Counted from the first letter of the stretch, positions 26,210 through 34,779 are shown. The stretch is DNA of 64,000 bases from Natronorubrum thiooxidans (GCF_900156475.1 NZ_FTNR01000004.1:1-64000); one strand, 5' to 3'. Translations and numbers: made by a program. Notes: generated by a model from the letters alone, not told the origin.

Positions 26210-26704
26210 ATGAGTTTGGGACAGCGTGTCTCGAGCGACAACCAGCTGACTCGGCTGCTCCAGATCGGGGTCGTCCTGGAGGAACTCGTCGAGTCACGCG
26301 CCGCCCACCACCTCGACTCGCTGCCACCGGACGAGCGAGCGGCAGTCGACGAGGCGGTCCGGGAGTTGCTCGTTTGTGCCGCCGAGGAGTCGGCCGTCCA
26401 CCGCGAGCGGCTCGAGGCGCTGATCGACGACCTCGAGGCCGAGACGGTCCCCTACGAGGAGATCAACATGTTGGTCGACGCCCAGTATGGGCCGCCGGAG
26501 GACACCGATGGCGTTCTCTATGACCAACTGGCAAACGAAGAAACGGCGTACAAGTTCTACGACGACTTGATCGACGCGATCGAGGCCTCTGATGCCGAGT
26601 TCGCCATCGATCGTGACCGACTGCTCGAGACCCTCTACGGAATTCGAGAAGAAGAACGTGAGGGCGTCGAAGAAGTGACCGAGATCATGGAGCAACGAGC
26701 ATGA
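26210..26704 (+). CDS. Ferritin-like / rubrerythrin-type protein
   Basis: This 164-residue all-helical protein has metal-ligand-like residues: VVLEELVESRAAHH, CAAEESAVHRERLEAL, LANEETAYKFYDDLIDAI and REEEREGVEEVTEIME. They match the four-helix Glu/His pattern of the ferritin/rubrerythrin superfamily, without a rubredoxin domain. It may detoxify peroxide or hold iron. The start MSLGQRV has a TTAAGTATC promoter element about 30 bases upstream. Its stop overlaps a small basic ORF by ATGA, which in turn overlaps the SirR-like gene. Confidence 0.68.
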   Translation: MSLGQRVSSDNQLTRLLQIGVVLEELVESRAAHHLDSLPPDERAAVDEAVRELLVCAAEESAVHRERLEALIDDLEAETVPYEEINMLVDAQYGPPEDTDGVLYDQLANEETAYKFYDDLIDAIEASDAEFAIDRDRLLETLYGIREEEREGVEEVTEIMEQRA

Positions 26705-26850
26705 TCGTGCAGCTGAACAATGTTGCCGGGACGCGGGTCACGACACTTCGAACGGCACTTCGGCGAACACGCGTCCGTATGGACGCCCGGATGCTGTCAG
26801 TCCGACGAGCGACCACCGCGACGGACGGCCTCAACGGAGGGACACAATGA
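26701..26850 (+). CDS. Possible 49-residue basic ORF bridging two genes
   Basis: The frame is open from an ATG overlapping the ferritin-like stop (ATGA) to a TGA overlapping the SirR-like start (again ATGA). The product, MIVQLNNVAGTRVTTLRTAL... and so on, contains about ten Arg and few acids, which is the reverse of the haloarchaeal norm. Third-position GC is lower than in neighbours. The double overlap suggests ribosomes may read through to couple the flanking genes. It may be only a translated spacer rather than a functional protein. Confidence 0.35.
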   Translation: MIVQLNNVAGTRVTTLRTALRRTRVRMDARMLSVRRATTATDGLNGGTQ

Positions 26851-27281
26851 ACACTGCAGATCAGTATCTCAAGGCAATCTATCTCGCACAACGAATCGAA
26901 GAGGGCCCTGCATCAACCGGCACACTCGCGGACTTACTCGATGTCAGTCCGGCGAGCGTCAACGAGATGATCGGGAAACTCGAGGAGCGCGGACTCGTTG
27001 ACCACGAGAAGTACAAGGGGGCAAGCCTGACCGATGAGGGGATCGAACGCGCACACAATGCCCTCCAGACCTACTGCATTATCGAACGGTTTCTCGCGAA
27101 CGTCCTCGAGGTCGAGGAGTTCCGCGATGAGGCACGTGCCTTAGAGAGCGTCATCGACGACACCGTCGCCGAGCGCCTCGACACCATTATCAACCGGCCC
27201 AGTGACTGCCCGGACTGTTTCGACCCCGAACTGGATTACTGTGAGCGACTCGAGGTCGGTCCCGACGGGTGTGCGGACTGA
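26847..27281 (+). CDS. sirR: DtxR/SirR-family metal-dependent transcriptional regulator
   Basis: This 144-residue regulator has a winged helix at 1-60 (TGTLADLLDVSPASVNEMIGKLEERGLVDHEKYKGASLTDEG). The dimerisation/metal-binding domain contains NALQTYCIIERFLANVLEVEEFRDEARALE, where the family has Cys/Glu/His ligands. The tail is Cys-rich (DCPDCFDPELDYCERLE). It should bind Fe or Mn and control iron and redox genes. GGAGGG lies a few bases before the ATG. It ends the suf cluster and is a good candidate to bind the suf inverted repeat. An intergenic stem-loop repeat follows directly. Confidence 0.88.
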   Translation: MNTADQYLKAIYLAQRIEEGPASTGTLADLLDVSPASVNEMIGKLEERGLVDHEKYKGASLTDEGIERAHNALQTYCIIERFLANVLEVEEFRDEARALESVIDDTVAERLDTIINRPSDCPDCFDPELDYCERLEVGPDGCAD

Positions 27282-27288
27282 GACGGGT

Positions 27289-27373
27289 TGTGGTCCCTGT
27301 GTCCCGGCGCGACCGCACGCGGCTTCACAGTCGATCCAGATCGATCCAGAACTGACAGACAGCGCTCCGTCTG
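27289..27373 (+). repeat. Intergenic stem-loop repeat, copy A
   Basis: TGTGGTC (27289-27295) pairs with GACCGCA (27311-27317), with one wobble, around a loop containing TGTCCCGG. A second small hairpin, CAGAC...GTCTG, lies at 27356-27373. The core is closely matched by copies at 34.6 kb and 35.4 kb. It lies directly after the SirR-like gene, so it might end or stabilise that transcript. Confidence 0.55.
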
Positions 27374-27407
27374 AGTCACCGGACCGTGGTGACTCCGATC
27401 GCCGTCG

Positions 27408-29231
27408 TTAGGGCTCCAAGTCCGAGTGAGACCGCGGCTCGCCGAAACGAACGTACCGACGACCGACGAGCGCTGCGAGAACGAGGGCAGCGACGACGGT
27501 GGCACTGATTCCAAACGGAAGCGTCCACAGTTCGGGGTTGCCCTCCCAGTCGTCGTTGAAGACGGCCGCGTAGTAGGCCGCAAGCTCCGTGCCGTGGACT
27601 GCAAGGAGGACTTCACGGTTGTTTTCGAACGCGTTCCCGTTCCAGTTGGCGCTTCCGATGACGGCGACTTCCCGATCGATCACCACACCTTTGGCGTGGA
27701 TCTTCCCGAACCGGTCGGTTTCCTCGACGAGCCTGGCCTCGAGCGGGAGTGATTCCTCGGCGGCCAGTCGCTGGAGGTCGGCGACCAGCGCTTCGTTCTC
27801 GGCTTCGTGATACCACGTCGCATCGAGCAAGATCTTGACGTCGACGCCACGGCGGGCGGCGTCAACCGTCGCCTCGAGAACGGCGACGTCGCCGTCGATA
27901 CTGGTTTGTTTGACGAGGATTTCGTCGTCGGCCTCAGCCAGCAGCTCCGTCACCCGTCGCTCGGCGTTGTCCGGAGCGACGAGGAGTTCGGCCGAGTCGA
28001 TAGCGGCCGTCATTGGGTCGTACTCGGTTGGGTGTGTGCGGGGAGCCGTCCGCTTGCTGTCGTCGTCAACGAACGACGTGGTGTGCAGGTGGTTCGCGCC
28101 GGATTCGGTGTCCCACCCCCCGTGGTCCGCTCGAAAGACCGTGGCGAGATCAGCCGCGAGATGCTCGTCTTCGAGCCGAACACCCCAGCCACGACTCGAC
28201 CCGCCGCCGATACCCGACGGCTTCCAGTTTTCGCTGGTGACGAGTACCGTGTCGTCGACGATGGCGTACTTCGGATGGTGGTAGCGGTAGCGAGCACCCT
28301 CGCCGCCAATGACGCGGACATCGACGTCGCTGGCCTCGAGCGTCTCGAGGACTGGTTTGGCCGCCTGTGGCGTGCCGCCGACGGGGCCGGACTCGAGGAG
28401 GACCGCGACGTCGACGCCGCGGTCGGCCGCCGCGACAAGGGCGTCCGCAATTTGACTCGAGGTAAAGGTATAGCCCGCCAGCAGGAGTCGATTGTCGGCC
28501 TCGTGGAGCGTTTTCCGTGGGAGCGCGGGTGCATCGGGAAGGACGAACGCCGTCGCCTCGTCGATATCGTGACTCGAGACCGGGAGACAGGTCGCGTCTC
28601 GAGGGTGCCAACCCCCGTCGGCCGAAGGCGTGGTTCCGGTAGGTTCGGCGCTTGCCGTCTCGCTGTGCTCGTCGGCGGTTCGGTACCAGCGCTCTGCCAC
28701 CGGCGCGCGATCATACGAGACCGCATCGACTGTTGTCGATCCGTTCCGGACGACGAGGTCGTCGCCGTCGACGGCGAGTCGAAGTGTTCCCTCGAGTTCG
28801 AGGACGGGATCGTCAGTCAGCCTCTTGGTGACGTTCGGATCGGCACTCACTGCGACGCGTCCGCTAACGGTCTCGTTTGGGAGAGTCGCGACCGTGTGCC
28901 CGTCGGTAATCGTCCAGTTCTCGAGTGACGTCTCCGAGGCGGTCTCGAGGACGAGGTACTCCCCGACGTTTCCGTCGATGGTTGGATTCGGATAGAGTTC
29001 GACGATCCGTGGGCCGGTGTCGGTGGTGTTCGTTGGCCCGTTCGTTGTGCCTGCTGTCATGCCAGTGGGACAAGGAGGGGCGGTCTCGGTGGGCTGTCTG
29101 GGCGTCGCTATTGAACTGCCGTCCGTTTCGGTTTCGTCCGTTGTGGACCAGACCCCCGGCGTCACGCTGGCGACGAGCCCGAGGGTAACGACCGCAGCGA
29201 GAACGACCAGTGCGACCCGTCGGCGCTCCAT
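27408..29231 (-). CDS. Surface-anchored phospholipase D-like protein with lamin-tail domain
   Basis: This 607-residue protein has an N-terminal signal (RRRVALVVLAAVVTLGLVASV) and a C-terminal transmembrane helix (SATVVAALVLAALVGRRYVRF), so its body should face outside. After a Thr-rich linker comes a lamin-tail/LTD-like domain (about 70-170: IVELYPNPTIDGNVGEYLVLE, LENWTITDG). Two PLD catalytic motifs follow: HPKYAIVDD (near 318) with SENW, and HAKGVVID (near 511) with GSANW and NNREVLLA. The PLD superfamily includes nucleases and phospholipases. The LTD partner favours an extracellular nuclease, but the substrate is unproven. Confidence 0.85.
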   Translation of the reverse strand: MERRRVALVVLAAVVTLGLVASVTPGVWSTTDETETDGSSIATPRQPTETAPPCPTGMTAGTTNGPTNTTDTGPRIVELYPNPTIDGNVGEYLVLETASETSLENWTITDGHTVATLPNETVSGRVAVSADPNVTKRLTDDPVLELEGTLRLAVDGDDLVVRNGSTTVDAVSYDRAPVAERWYRTADEHSETASAEPTGTTPSADGGWHPRDATCLPVSSHDIDEATAFVLPDAPALPRKTLHEADNRLLLAGYTFTSSQIADALVAAADRGVDVAVLLESGPVGGTPQAAKPVLETLEASDVDVRVIGGEGARYRYHHPKYAIVDDTVLVTSENWKPSGIGGGSSRGWGVRLEDEHLAADLATVFRADHGGWDTESGANHLHTTSFVDDDSKRTAPRTHPTEYDPMTAAIDSAELLVAPDNAERRVTELLAEADDEILVKQTSIDGDVAVLEATVDAARRGVDVKILLDATWYHEAENEALVADLQRLAAEESLPLEARLVEETDRFGKIHAKGVVIDREVAVIGSANWNGNAFENNREVLLAVHGTELAAYYAAVFNDDWEGNPELWTLPFGISATVVAALVLAALVGRRYVRFGEPRSHSDLEP

Positions 29232-29324
29232 CGGTCGGTCTGGCCGCCCCTTGAGATATAAACACTCGGCTGTCGGTCACGGGAGCCTACTGTGCTCGGA
29301 ACGGACAACGGGGCGGTTATCGGC

Positions 29325-29330
29325 AAAAAA
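29325..29330 (-). terminator. T-run after the HEAT-repeat gene
   Basis: Six T residues on the minus strand about 20 bases beyond the HEAT gene's stop fit an archaeal terminator. Confidence 0.4.
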
Positions 29331-29347
29331 CGAGTCGTCCGCGTCCC

Positions 29348-30685
29348 TCAGGCTGCCGGCTCGAGGGAGACCTTTTCAGCTTCGGCCTGGACGAGATACG
29401 CGCGGTCATCACCGTAGTTGGCGACGATCTCGAGAGCCGCAGCGGTGCCGATCTGGTTGAGCGCCCAGGCAGCACTGGCGCGAACGCGGTCTTCGTCGTC
29501 GTCGGCCAGCACGTCCGCGAGCGGCTCGATCGCGCGAGTGTCACCGATCAGGCCGAGTGCGCGGGCGGCCCAGCTTCGGGCGTCCGGATTCTCGTCGACC
29601 AGTTGATTGGCGATCGGCTGGACGGCATCCTCGGCCCCGACCTCGCCGAGTGCTCTAAACGCCGGCTGCTGGAGGTTCGGGTTCGAATCGACGTAATCGA
29701 GCAGCGTCTCGACGACGTCGTCGCTGTCGACACCGATCTTGCCGAGGATGCTCATCGCGGCCGTGTCCCGACGGTTGGCCTTCTGGAGCATCGGTTCGAT
29801 GGCCTCCTCGGGGCCCATTCGTTCTAAGGCCTCGAGGCAGTGTTCCTCCATGAAGTCCGAATCGAACGTCTCGAGGGCGAGCAGAATCATCTCGACGTTG
29901 CCGCGTTTCTCATGGACTTTGAGCGCGTGCCACTCCGGCGGGAAGTCCTTGACGTGGTCGAGCACGTCGTAAAAGCCCTCCCGGCGCATCTGTTCACGAA
30001 CCTTGAGGTCGGTCCACTCGGTGGAATCGTCGATATCGGATTGAAGATCGTCACAGCACTCGAGCAGGCCGGCAATCGTCTCGGCGTCGTCGTCGGCATC
30101 GAGATCAGCGTCGTCGACGGCGTCGGCTGCGTCCTCGAGGGTGGCCTCAAGCTGGGTGGGGACCTCGTCGCCCTCGTCGGTTCGTGTAACGGACGTGTCG
30201 AGCAGCTCGTTGAACGTCTCGAGGAAGTCGTCGACGGCCGCGAGCAGCTCTGCGTTCCCCTCCTCGGTCCAGCGAGTGCCGGTGATCGTGCCGCTGGCGC
30301 TTTCGATCTCGCTGACGACGTCTTCGCCGTAGGGACCGCGCTGGTCCTCGAGGTCCGACTCGAGATCCGAAACGTCGCTGTCGATCTCGTCGTAGCGCTC
30401 CTGCAGGACTTCTTCGGGCGCTGGCTCCTCGTCTTCCTCGTCGTCGTCTTCGGTCTCCGGCGGCTCCGGGATTTCGACCTCGTCGAACTCGTCGCGAAAC
30501 GCCTCGAGGTCGGCTTCGACGACGTCCAGATCGTCCTCGGTGTCGGCGGCCTCGAGGGCCGACTCGAGACGCTCGACGTCGTCCTCGAAGGACCCGAGGT
30601 CGTCGCGGATGGCCTCGAGGTCGACTGGTTCGCGTTCCTCCTCAGTGTCTGTTTCGTCGGCACCGGCAGACTCGTCGTCGCTCAT
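29348..30685 (-). CDS. HEAT-repeat protein
   Basis: This 445-residue protein is very acidic. Its N-terminal half (1-210) is a Glu/Asp-rich helical, coiled-coil-like region. The C-terminal half contains HEAT/PBS-lyase-type repeats (HCLEALERMGPEEAIEPMLQ; FRALGEVGAEDAVQPIANQL; WAARALGLIGDTRAIEPLADVL; ASAAWALNQIGTAAALEIV). Such repeats make a protein-binding scaffold. The start MSDDESAG is preferred over an upstream Met. It lies about 70 bases downstream of the archaetidylserine synthase gene on the same strand. Partners are unknown. Confidence 0.82.
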   Translation of the reverse strand: MSDDESAGADETDTEEEREPVDLEAIRDDLGSFEDDVERLESALEAADTEDDLDVVEADLEAFRDEFDEVEIPEPPETEDDDEEDEEPAPEEVLQERYDEIDSDVSDLESDLEDQRGPYGEDVVSEIESASGTITGTRWTEEGNAELLAAVDDFLETFNELLDTSVTRTDEGDEVPTQLEATLEDAADAVDDADLDADDDAETIAGLLECCDDLQSDIDDSTEWTDLKVREQMRREGFYDVLDHVKDFPPEWHALKVHEKRGNVEMILLALETFDSDFMEEHCLEALERMGPEEAIEPMLQKANRRDTAAMSILGKIGVDSDDVVETLLDYVDSNPNLQQPAFRALGEVGAEDAVQPIANQLVDENPDARSWAARALGLIGDTRAIEPLADVLADDDEDRVRASAAWALNQIGTAAALEIVANYGDDRAYLVQAEAEKVSLEPAA

Positions 30686-30757
30686 GGCATCACCCGGGTG
30701 CTGAAACGACGTCGACGCGTGGCGGTGTGCATACACTACGGTCGTGTCAGGACCGCC

Positions 30758-31483
30758 CTAAGCGTTTCCATGCAGTTCGGACGCTGCCGGCTGTGTCTCC
30801 TCCCGCCAGTAGAACCACGGACTGAGCGTCATGTATGCGATCCCAAGCGTCAACAGGGCGTAGGGGAACGTTCGGCCGGCGAACGTGGGGATGAGAATCG
30901 CGAGTACGTGGACGATGCCCATGATCCCGGCGTCGCGGGCGAGCAGGTCGGGATACTGGATCCGCGAGACCATTAGATAACAGAACGCGCCCGTGACTGC
31001 GAGGACGAGCCACGGCTCGGTCTCGCCAGCGAGGATCGCCGCCCCGAGGATCGTCGCCGCGAGCGTCGTCTGGACGCCCTCGGTACAGCTTCCGCTGACG
31101 TCGTATGCGGTGTACATGCCGAGCCGGGTGACGGCCATGGCGACGAACAGCCCACAGATCGCGGTGACCAGCAGCAACTCGGTCGTCACCGTATCGAAGC
31201 CGATATTAAAGCCATCGGTAATGACGACGAAGGCGAGGACGGCAGGGGCGACGGCGAAGGAAGCGACGTCGGCCAGCGAGTCGAGATAGGGGCCGGCGTC
31301 GGTGCCGCCGTACCGACGGGCGAGGATTCCGTCCAGCCCGTCTGCGATCGCTGCAAGCAGAATCAGTCGCGCGGCGAGAGTGATGTCAACAAAGGCGATG
31401 ACGACGGCGATGAATCCCAGCACCGCGTTGGTGACCGTCACCGCGTCGGCGACACCGAGTCGCCCGACGAACCGGGGAAGCAT
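30758..31483 (-). CDS. pssA: Archaetidylserine synthase (CDP-alcohol phosphotransferase)
   Basis: This integral membrane enzyme transfers a phosphoarchaetidyl group to serine to make polar membrane lipid. At 241 residues it has the full CDP-alcohol phosphotransferase signature, with D48, D51-G52, A55-R56, G64, D68 and D72. It is followed by about five further hydrophobic segments. From memory, in haloarchaea this form (PssA) supplies archaetidylethanolamine-type lipid used by the archaeosortase C-terminal anchoring route. The sortase and decarboxylase are not in this window. It is upstream of the HEAT gene. Confidence 0.85.
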   Translation of the reverse strand: MLPRFVGRLGVADAVTVTNAVLGFIAVVIAFVDITLAARLILLAAIADGLDGILARRYGGTDAGPYLDSLADVASFAVAPAVLAFVVITDGFNIGFDTVTTELLLVTAICGLFVAMAVTRLGMYTAYDVSGSCTEGVQTTLAATILGAAILAGETEPWLVLAVTGAFCYLMVSRIQYPDLLARDAGIMGIVHVLAILIPTFAGRTFPYALLTLGIAYMTLSPWFYWREETQPAASELHGNA

Positions 31484-31604
31484 ATTCGCGGATTCGACGG
31501 GGAGTTACCTTACGTGTTTTCGTTTCCGAACGCCCACTCGAGTCGACTCGGTGTTCGACGATCGAACCGGGGCCGTTATGTCGCGACTCTCCTAACGCGT
31601 TCGT

Positions 31605-32042
31605 ATGAACAGGCGCGTCTATCTCGCCGCCGTCGGAACCGCCGTCTCCGCCGGACTGGCTGGTTGTTCGGCCGTTCGAAGCGCCTTCGAAGACGAACCC
31701 TGTAGCGGCGACGAGTGTACGATCGGCATGAGTCGAAACGAGTTCCTCCCCGACGAGTACGAGACGCAGGTCGGCGAAACCGTCGTCTGGAAAAACACGA
31801 GCGGCGCCGACCACACTGTGACCGCCCTCGAAAACAGCATTCCCGAGGATGCGGAGTATTTTGCAACTGGCGGCTTCGAGGACGAGGAGACGGCCCGCAA
31901 CGCCTGGCACGACCGCACGGGTGGTCGGCTTGGTCCTCGCGATACGTTCGAACACACGTTCGAGGTCCCCGGAACGTACACGTACATCTGTGAGCCACAC
32001 GTCAAAGCCGGGATGGTCGGGACGATTATCGTCTCCGAGTAG
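31605..32042 (+). CDS. Halocyanin-like blue copper lipoprotein
   Basis: This 145-residue cupredoxin carries electrons outside the membrane. The signal MNRRVYLAAVGTAVSAGLAGC has a lipobox with Cys21 for lipid attachment. Copper ligands are H70 (GADHTV), C129, H132 and M137 in the loop YICEPHVKAGM. The copper-binding loop and the EFLPDEYETQVGETVVWKN strand fit plastocyanin-like halocyanins. It stands alone, divergent from the archaetidylserine synthase gene. A likely terminal oxidase or denitrification partner is not visible nearby. Confidence 0.88.
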   Translation: MNRRVYLAAVGTAVSAGLAGCSAVRSAFEDEPCSGDECTIGMSRNEFLPDEYETQVGETVVWKNTSGADHTVTALENSIPEDAEYFATGGFEDEETARNAWHDRTGGRLGPRDTFEHTFEVPGTYTYICEPHVKAGMVGTIIVSE

Positions 32043-32377
32043 TCAGTGCCTTCGAGCGCTCACAACGGGTCCATACAGCCTGCCATCACGACCCCGAGTG
32101 TCCGTCGTCGGTACCGTCTCGATCTCGATTGCCTCGAGTGAATTCCCCGTTGCTCGACCTCGGGGTACTGCAGTCGGTCGATGAGAATTATTCCTTTCTC
32201 GAGTATATTTCCGGACCTATATGATTTGAGACAGCTAGCTGCTGGATAACAGATCAGCCGTTTAGGCCGGATTTGGGGCATAAAATACCGTATGACATCT
32301 GGTCACTGGGTAGGATATGACATACACCGGTCAGAATCCTCCATGTTTATACATTGGGCTCACGGTGGTCTATGTAT
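32043..32377. promoter_or_regulatory. pckA upstream region
   Basis: In the 335 bases between halocyanin and pckA I see no gene. TTTATAC at 32346-32352, 26-32 bases before the start, is a good TATA box. Two A/T-rich islands lie further up (around 32186-32222 and 32276-32300, ATAAAATACCGTATGAC). I looked for the TrmB-type TACT...GAGTA site known for gluconeogenic genes in Halobacterium and did not find a clear one. Confidence 0.4.
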
Positions 32378-33889
32378 ATGTCCGAAACCGGGGCTGAGAC
32401 CCGTCCGCTGGTCCGGCAGCTTCCCGATCCAACGACAGCGTCGAACGTCCGGTACAACCCATCGCTTGCAGAACTTCGTGAACTCGCGGCCGACGACGAG
32501 ACGACGACCGAGTTCGGATCCCCGTCGTATGTCAGTGAGTACCGATCGCGGAGTTCTGATCGGACGAAAAACACCGTCGATCACGACTTTTCCGACCACG
32601 ACCACGAACTGGTCGACGATGCGGTCGGCCTCGCCGGCGAGCGCGAACTGGTGTGCGTCGACCGTCTGATGGGGCGTCACCCGGATGCCACCTTCTGTTG
32701 CCGGTTCTTCGTCCCCGTCGAACACGCCCGAATCGCGCTGGCGTGGGCGAACCTGTTCGAACCGACTGACGGCCGCGAACCCGACCTCTACACCGTCCAG
32801 CTTCCCGACTACGACGAAACGGCGATCCGCGTCCTGCCGGATGAGAGCTTCACTGCGGTGTTAGGCAGCGACTACACCGGTGAGGCCAAGAAGTCGTTCC
32901 TCCGGCTGTTCATGTTCCGAATCAAAGAGCAGGGCGGACTCGGCCTCCACGCCGGCAGCAAGCGCGTTCGCGTCCGCGATGACGACGACGACCTGCGCAC
33001 CGTCGGGCAGGTGTTCATGGGACTTTCGGCGACCGGCAAATCAACGCTGACTTCTCACGGCTGCTGGCTCGAGGACCCAGAAGACGCCACGATGTTACAG
33101 GACGACGTCTGTGGCCTCCTGCCGGACGGCTCGGTTCCTGGCAGCGAAGGAGAAGGGCTGTTCATCAAGACGATCGGTCTCGGCGAAGACGAGCAACCCG
33201 AACTCTACGAGGCTGCAACCGACGAGTCGGCGATCTTAGAGAACGTCGCCGTCGACGACGACGGGACGGTCCACTTCGAGGAGGACCGCTACACCGCAAA
33301 CTCCCGGGCGATCATCCAGCGCGACCAACTCGAGAGCGCCGACGACGAGATCGATCTCGAGCGGATGGATCAGGTCTTTTTCATCACGCGAAACCCGCTG
33401 ATGCCGCCGGTCGCAAAACTCAACGACAAGCAGGCTGCCGTCGCCTTCATGCTCGGTGAGTCGATCGAGACCAGCGCTGGCGATCCGTCTCGAGCGGGCG
33501 AGTCGATTCGTGTCGTCGGCACGAACCCCTTCATTATGGGTCCCGAAGGCGAGGAAGGCAACATCTTCCAGGATCTCATCGATGATCTCAACGCCGAGTG
33601 TTTCGTCATCAACACGGGCTATCTCGGCGCGAAATCCAAAGATATCGGCGTCACCGAATCCGTCACGGTGCTGACTGAAACGGCACGCGGGACGATCGAG
33701 TGGACCGACGACGACAAAACTGGGCTGACGATCCCCGAATCCGTTCCCGGACTGGACATCGAGGAGTACTACGTCCCCGACCACGTCGAAGAGTACGACG
33801 AGGCCGTTGCAGAACTCCGCGACGAGCGGCGTGCGTATCTCGAGCAGTTCGACGAACTCCGCGACGAGATCAAGGACGCCGTCTACTGA
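32378..33889 (+). CDS. pckA: Phosphoenolpyruvate carboxykinase (ATP-type)
   Basis: This cytoplasmic enzyme converts oxaloacetate to PEP at the entry to gluconeogenesis. At about 503 residues it carries the kinase-1a P-loop GLSATGKST (near residue 215), kinase-2 MLQDDVCGL and the lid/adenine region NPFIMGPEGEEGN, all of the ATP-dependent family. The start MSETGAE is taken, with ATG two codons upstream (MYMSE) also possible. A TATA box lies at leaderless distance. It is monocistronic, with a promoter of its own. Confidence 0.92.
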   Translation: MSETGAETRPLVRQLPDPTTASNVRYNPSLAELRELAADDETTTEFGSPSYVSEYRSRSSDRTKNTVDHDFSDHDHELVDDAVGLAGERELVCVDRLMGRHPDATFCCRFFVPVEHARIALAWANLFEPTDGREPDLYTVQLPDYDETAIRVLPDESFTAVLGSDYTGEAKKSFLRLFMFRIKEQGGLGLHAGSKRVRVRDDDDDLRTVGQVFMGLSATGKSTLTSHGCWLEDPEDATMLQDDVCGLLPDGSVPGSEGEGLFIKTIGLGEDEQPELYEAATDESAILENVAVDDDGTVHFEEDRYTANSRAIIQRDQLESADDEIDLERMDQVFFITRNPLMPPVAKLNDKQAAVAFMLGESIETSAGDPSRAGESIRVVGTNPFIMGPEGEEGNIFQDLIDDLNAECFVINTGYLGAKSKDIGVTESVTVLTETARGTIEWTDDDKTGLTIPESVPGLDIEEYYVPDHVEEYDEAVAELRDERRAYLEQFDELRDEIKDAVY

Positions 33890-34012
33890 TCGACACAGCG
33901 AGTTCGTATCGCTGTCGACCCCTGTTTTGACGTGTTAACCATCTCTTTCGGACGATCTATGGCGTTGTCGAACAGGAATACTGTTATATGAGTGCAGTTC
34001 CCACCTCCGGTA

Positions 34013-34204
34013 ATGAGTCCACAGGTACGAACGCCAACGGCCCGCGTATGCGAACGATGTGGTCGAGCAGAACGATGGGATAGCGACCTCGAGGCCTGGC
34101 AACTCGCCCGTGAAGATGGCGAGAAGCAGGTCGGCAACCCACACTGTCTCCACGAGTGGGATATCAATGGGACGTTCAACCCGGTCGCCGAACCCGAAGA
34201 GTAA
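34013..34204 (+). CDS. HEWD-family small zinc-binding-type protein
   Basis: This 63-residue protein has CERCGRAERWD near the N-terminus, then QVGNPHCLHEWDINGTFNPV. The CxxC plus Cys-His set looks like an incomplete zinc ribbon. The HEWD signature names a haloarchaeal family of unknown function. The ATG (MSPQVRT) is preferred to an upstream in-frame Met. It is followed about 85 bases later by cutA, with a T-rich promoter-like stretch between. Confidence 0.65.
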   Translation: MSPQVRTPTARVCERCGRAERWDSDLEAWQLAREDGEKQVGNPHCLHEWDINGTFNPVAEPEE

Positions 34205-34289
34205 GCAGACACAACTGCGACGGCAGGTCATCGCGACGTGTCACGAGCGGTGCGCGGGCCTTTTTGCGGTGTCGGCCGTATCCGACAGT

Positions 34290-34592
34290 GTGCCGACCGT
34301 TTATATCACCGTGCCACCAGCCGACGCCGATGTGATCGCCGAAACGTTGGTCGACGAGCGACTCGCAGCCTGCGTCAATCGGCTATCGACAACCTCGACG
34401 TACCGGTGGGAGGGTGAGATCCATCACGACGACGAGATCGTCTTGCTCGCGAAAACGACTGACAGCGCCTACGACGCCCTCGTCGACCGCGTCGAGTCGC
34501 TTCACCCCCACGACGTCCCGTGTATCGAGCGATTCGACGAGGCCGACGTCCTCGAGTCGTTCGCGACGTGGCGGGCCGAAACCGTCGACTGA
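34290..34592 (+). CDS. cutA: Divalent-cation tolerance protein CutA
   Basis: This 100-residue trimeric protein is of the CutA1 family, linked to metal tolerance in bacteria. Signature parts are VYITVPPADADVIAETLVDERLAACVNRL, STYRWEGEIHHDDEIVLLAKT and HPHDVPCIERF. The GTG start (P-T-V-Y-I-T follows the initiator) is set because residues upstream are out of character for the family. An intergenic stem-loop repeat begins within ten bases of the stop. Confidence 0.85.
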   Translation: MPTVYITVPPADADVIAETLVDERLAACVNRLSTTSTYRWEGEIHHDDEIVLLAKTTDSAYDALVDRVESLHPHDVPCIERFDEADVLESFATWRAETVD

Positions 34593-34596
34593 TCCG

Positions 34597-34690
34597 GTCT
34601 GCGGTCCCGATGTCCCGGCGCGACCGCAGGATGGGCTCGCGGTCGCGCCGAAGCTGACTGACAGCAGTCCGCATGACCGGCTGACTGCTG
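34597..34690 (+). repeat. Intergenic stem-loop repeat, copy B
   Basis: CTGCGGTC (34599-34606) pairs perfectly with GACCGCAG (34622-34629) around a loop with TGTCCCGG. A second hairpin, CAGCAGTC (34662-34669) with GACTGCTG (34683-34690), closes the element. It sits between cutA and the L11 promoter. Confidence 0.58.
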
Positions 34691-34750
34691 CCCCTCCCCA
34701 AGCCAGTCCGTCACACTATCGCAGGCCGTGACTGCCGGAAAAAGCAACCC

Positions 34751-34779
34751 TTAAAACTCGCGCACGGGTTGTGACGGGT
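34751..34779 (+). promoter_or_regulatory. L11 core promoter
   Basis: TTAAAA at 34751-34756 lies 24-29 bases before the L11 ATG. It predicts a leaderless or near-leaderless transcript separate from the L1 operon. Confidence 0.5.

Noticed and set aside
27331-27351. Short direct repeat TCGATCCAGA twice after the sirR gene, considered as a CRISPR-like or attachment repeat
   Set aside because: Only two adjacent copies of ten bases with no spacers. It lies inside the stem-loop element and is too short to support either reading.
31386-32000. A 204-codon minus-strand frame opposite halocyanin
   Set aside because: The forward frame has a lipobox and all copper ligands. The reverse frame is a shadow.
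32043-32377. A TrmB-type operator before pckA
   Set aside because: I found GAGTA near 32195, but no TACT half-site at the required spacing.
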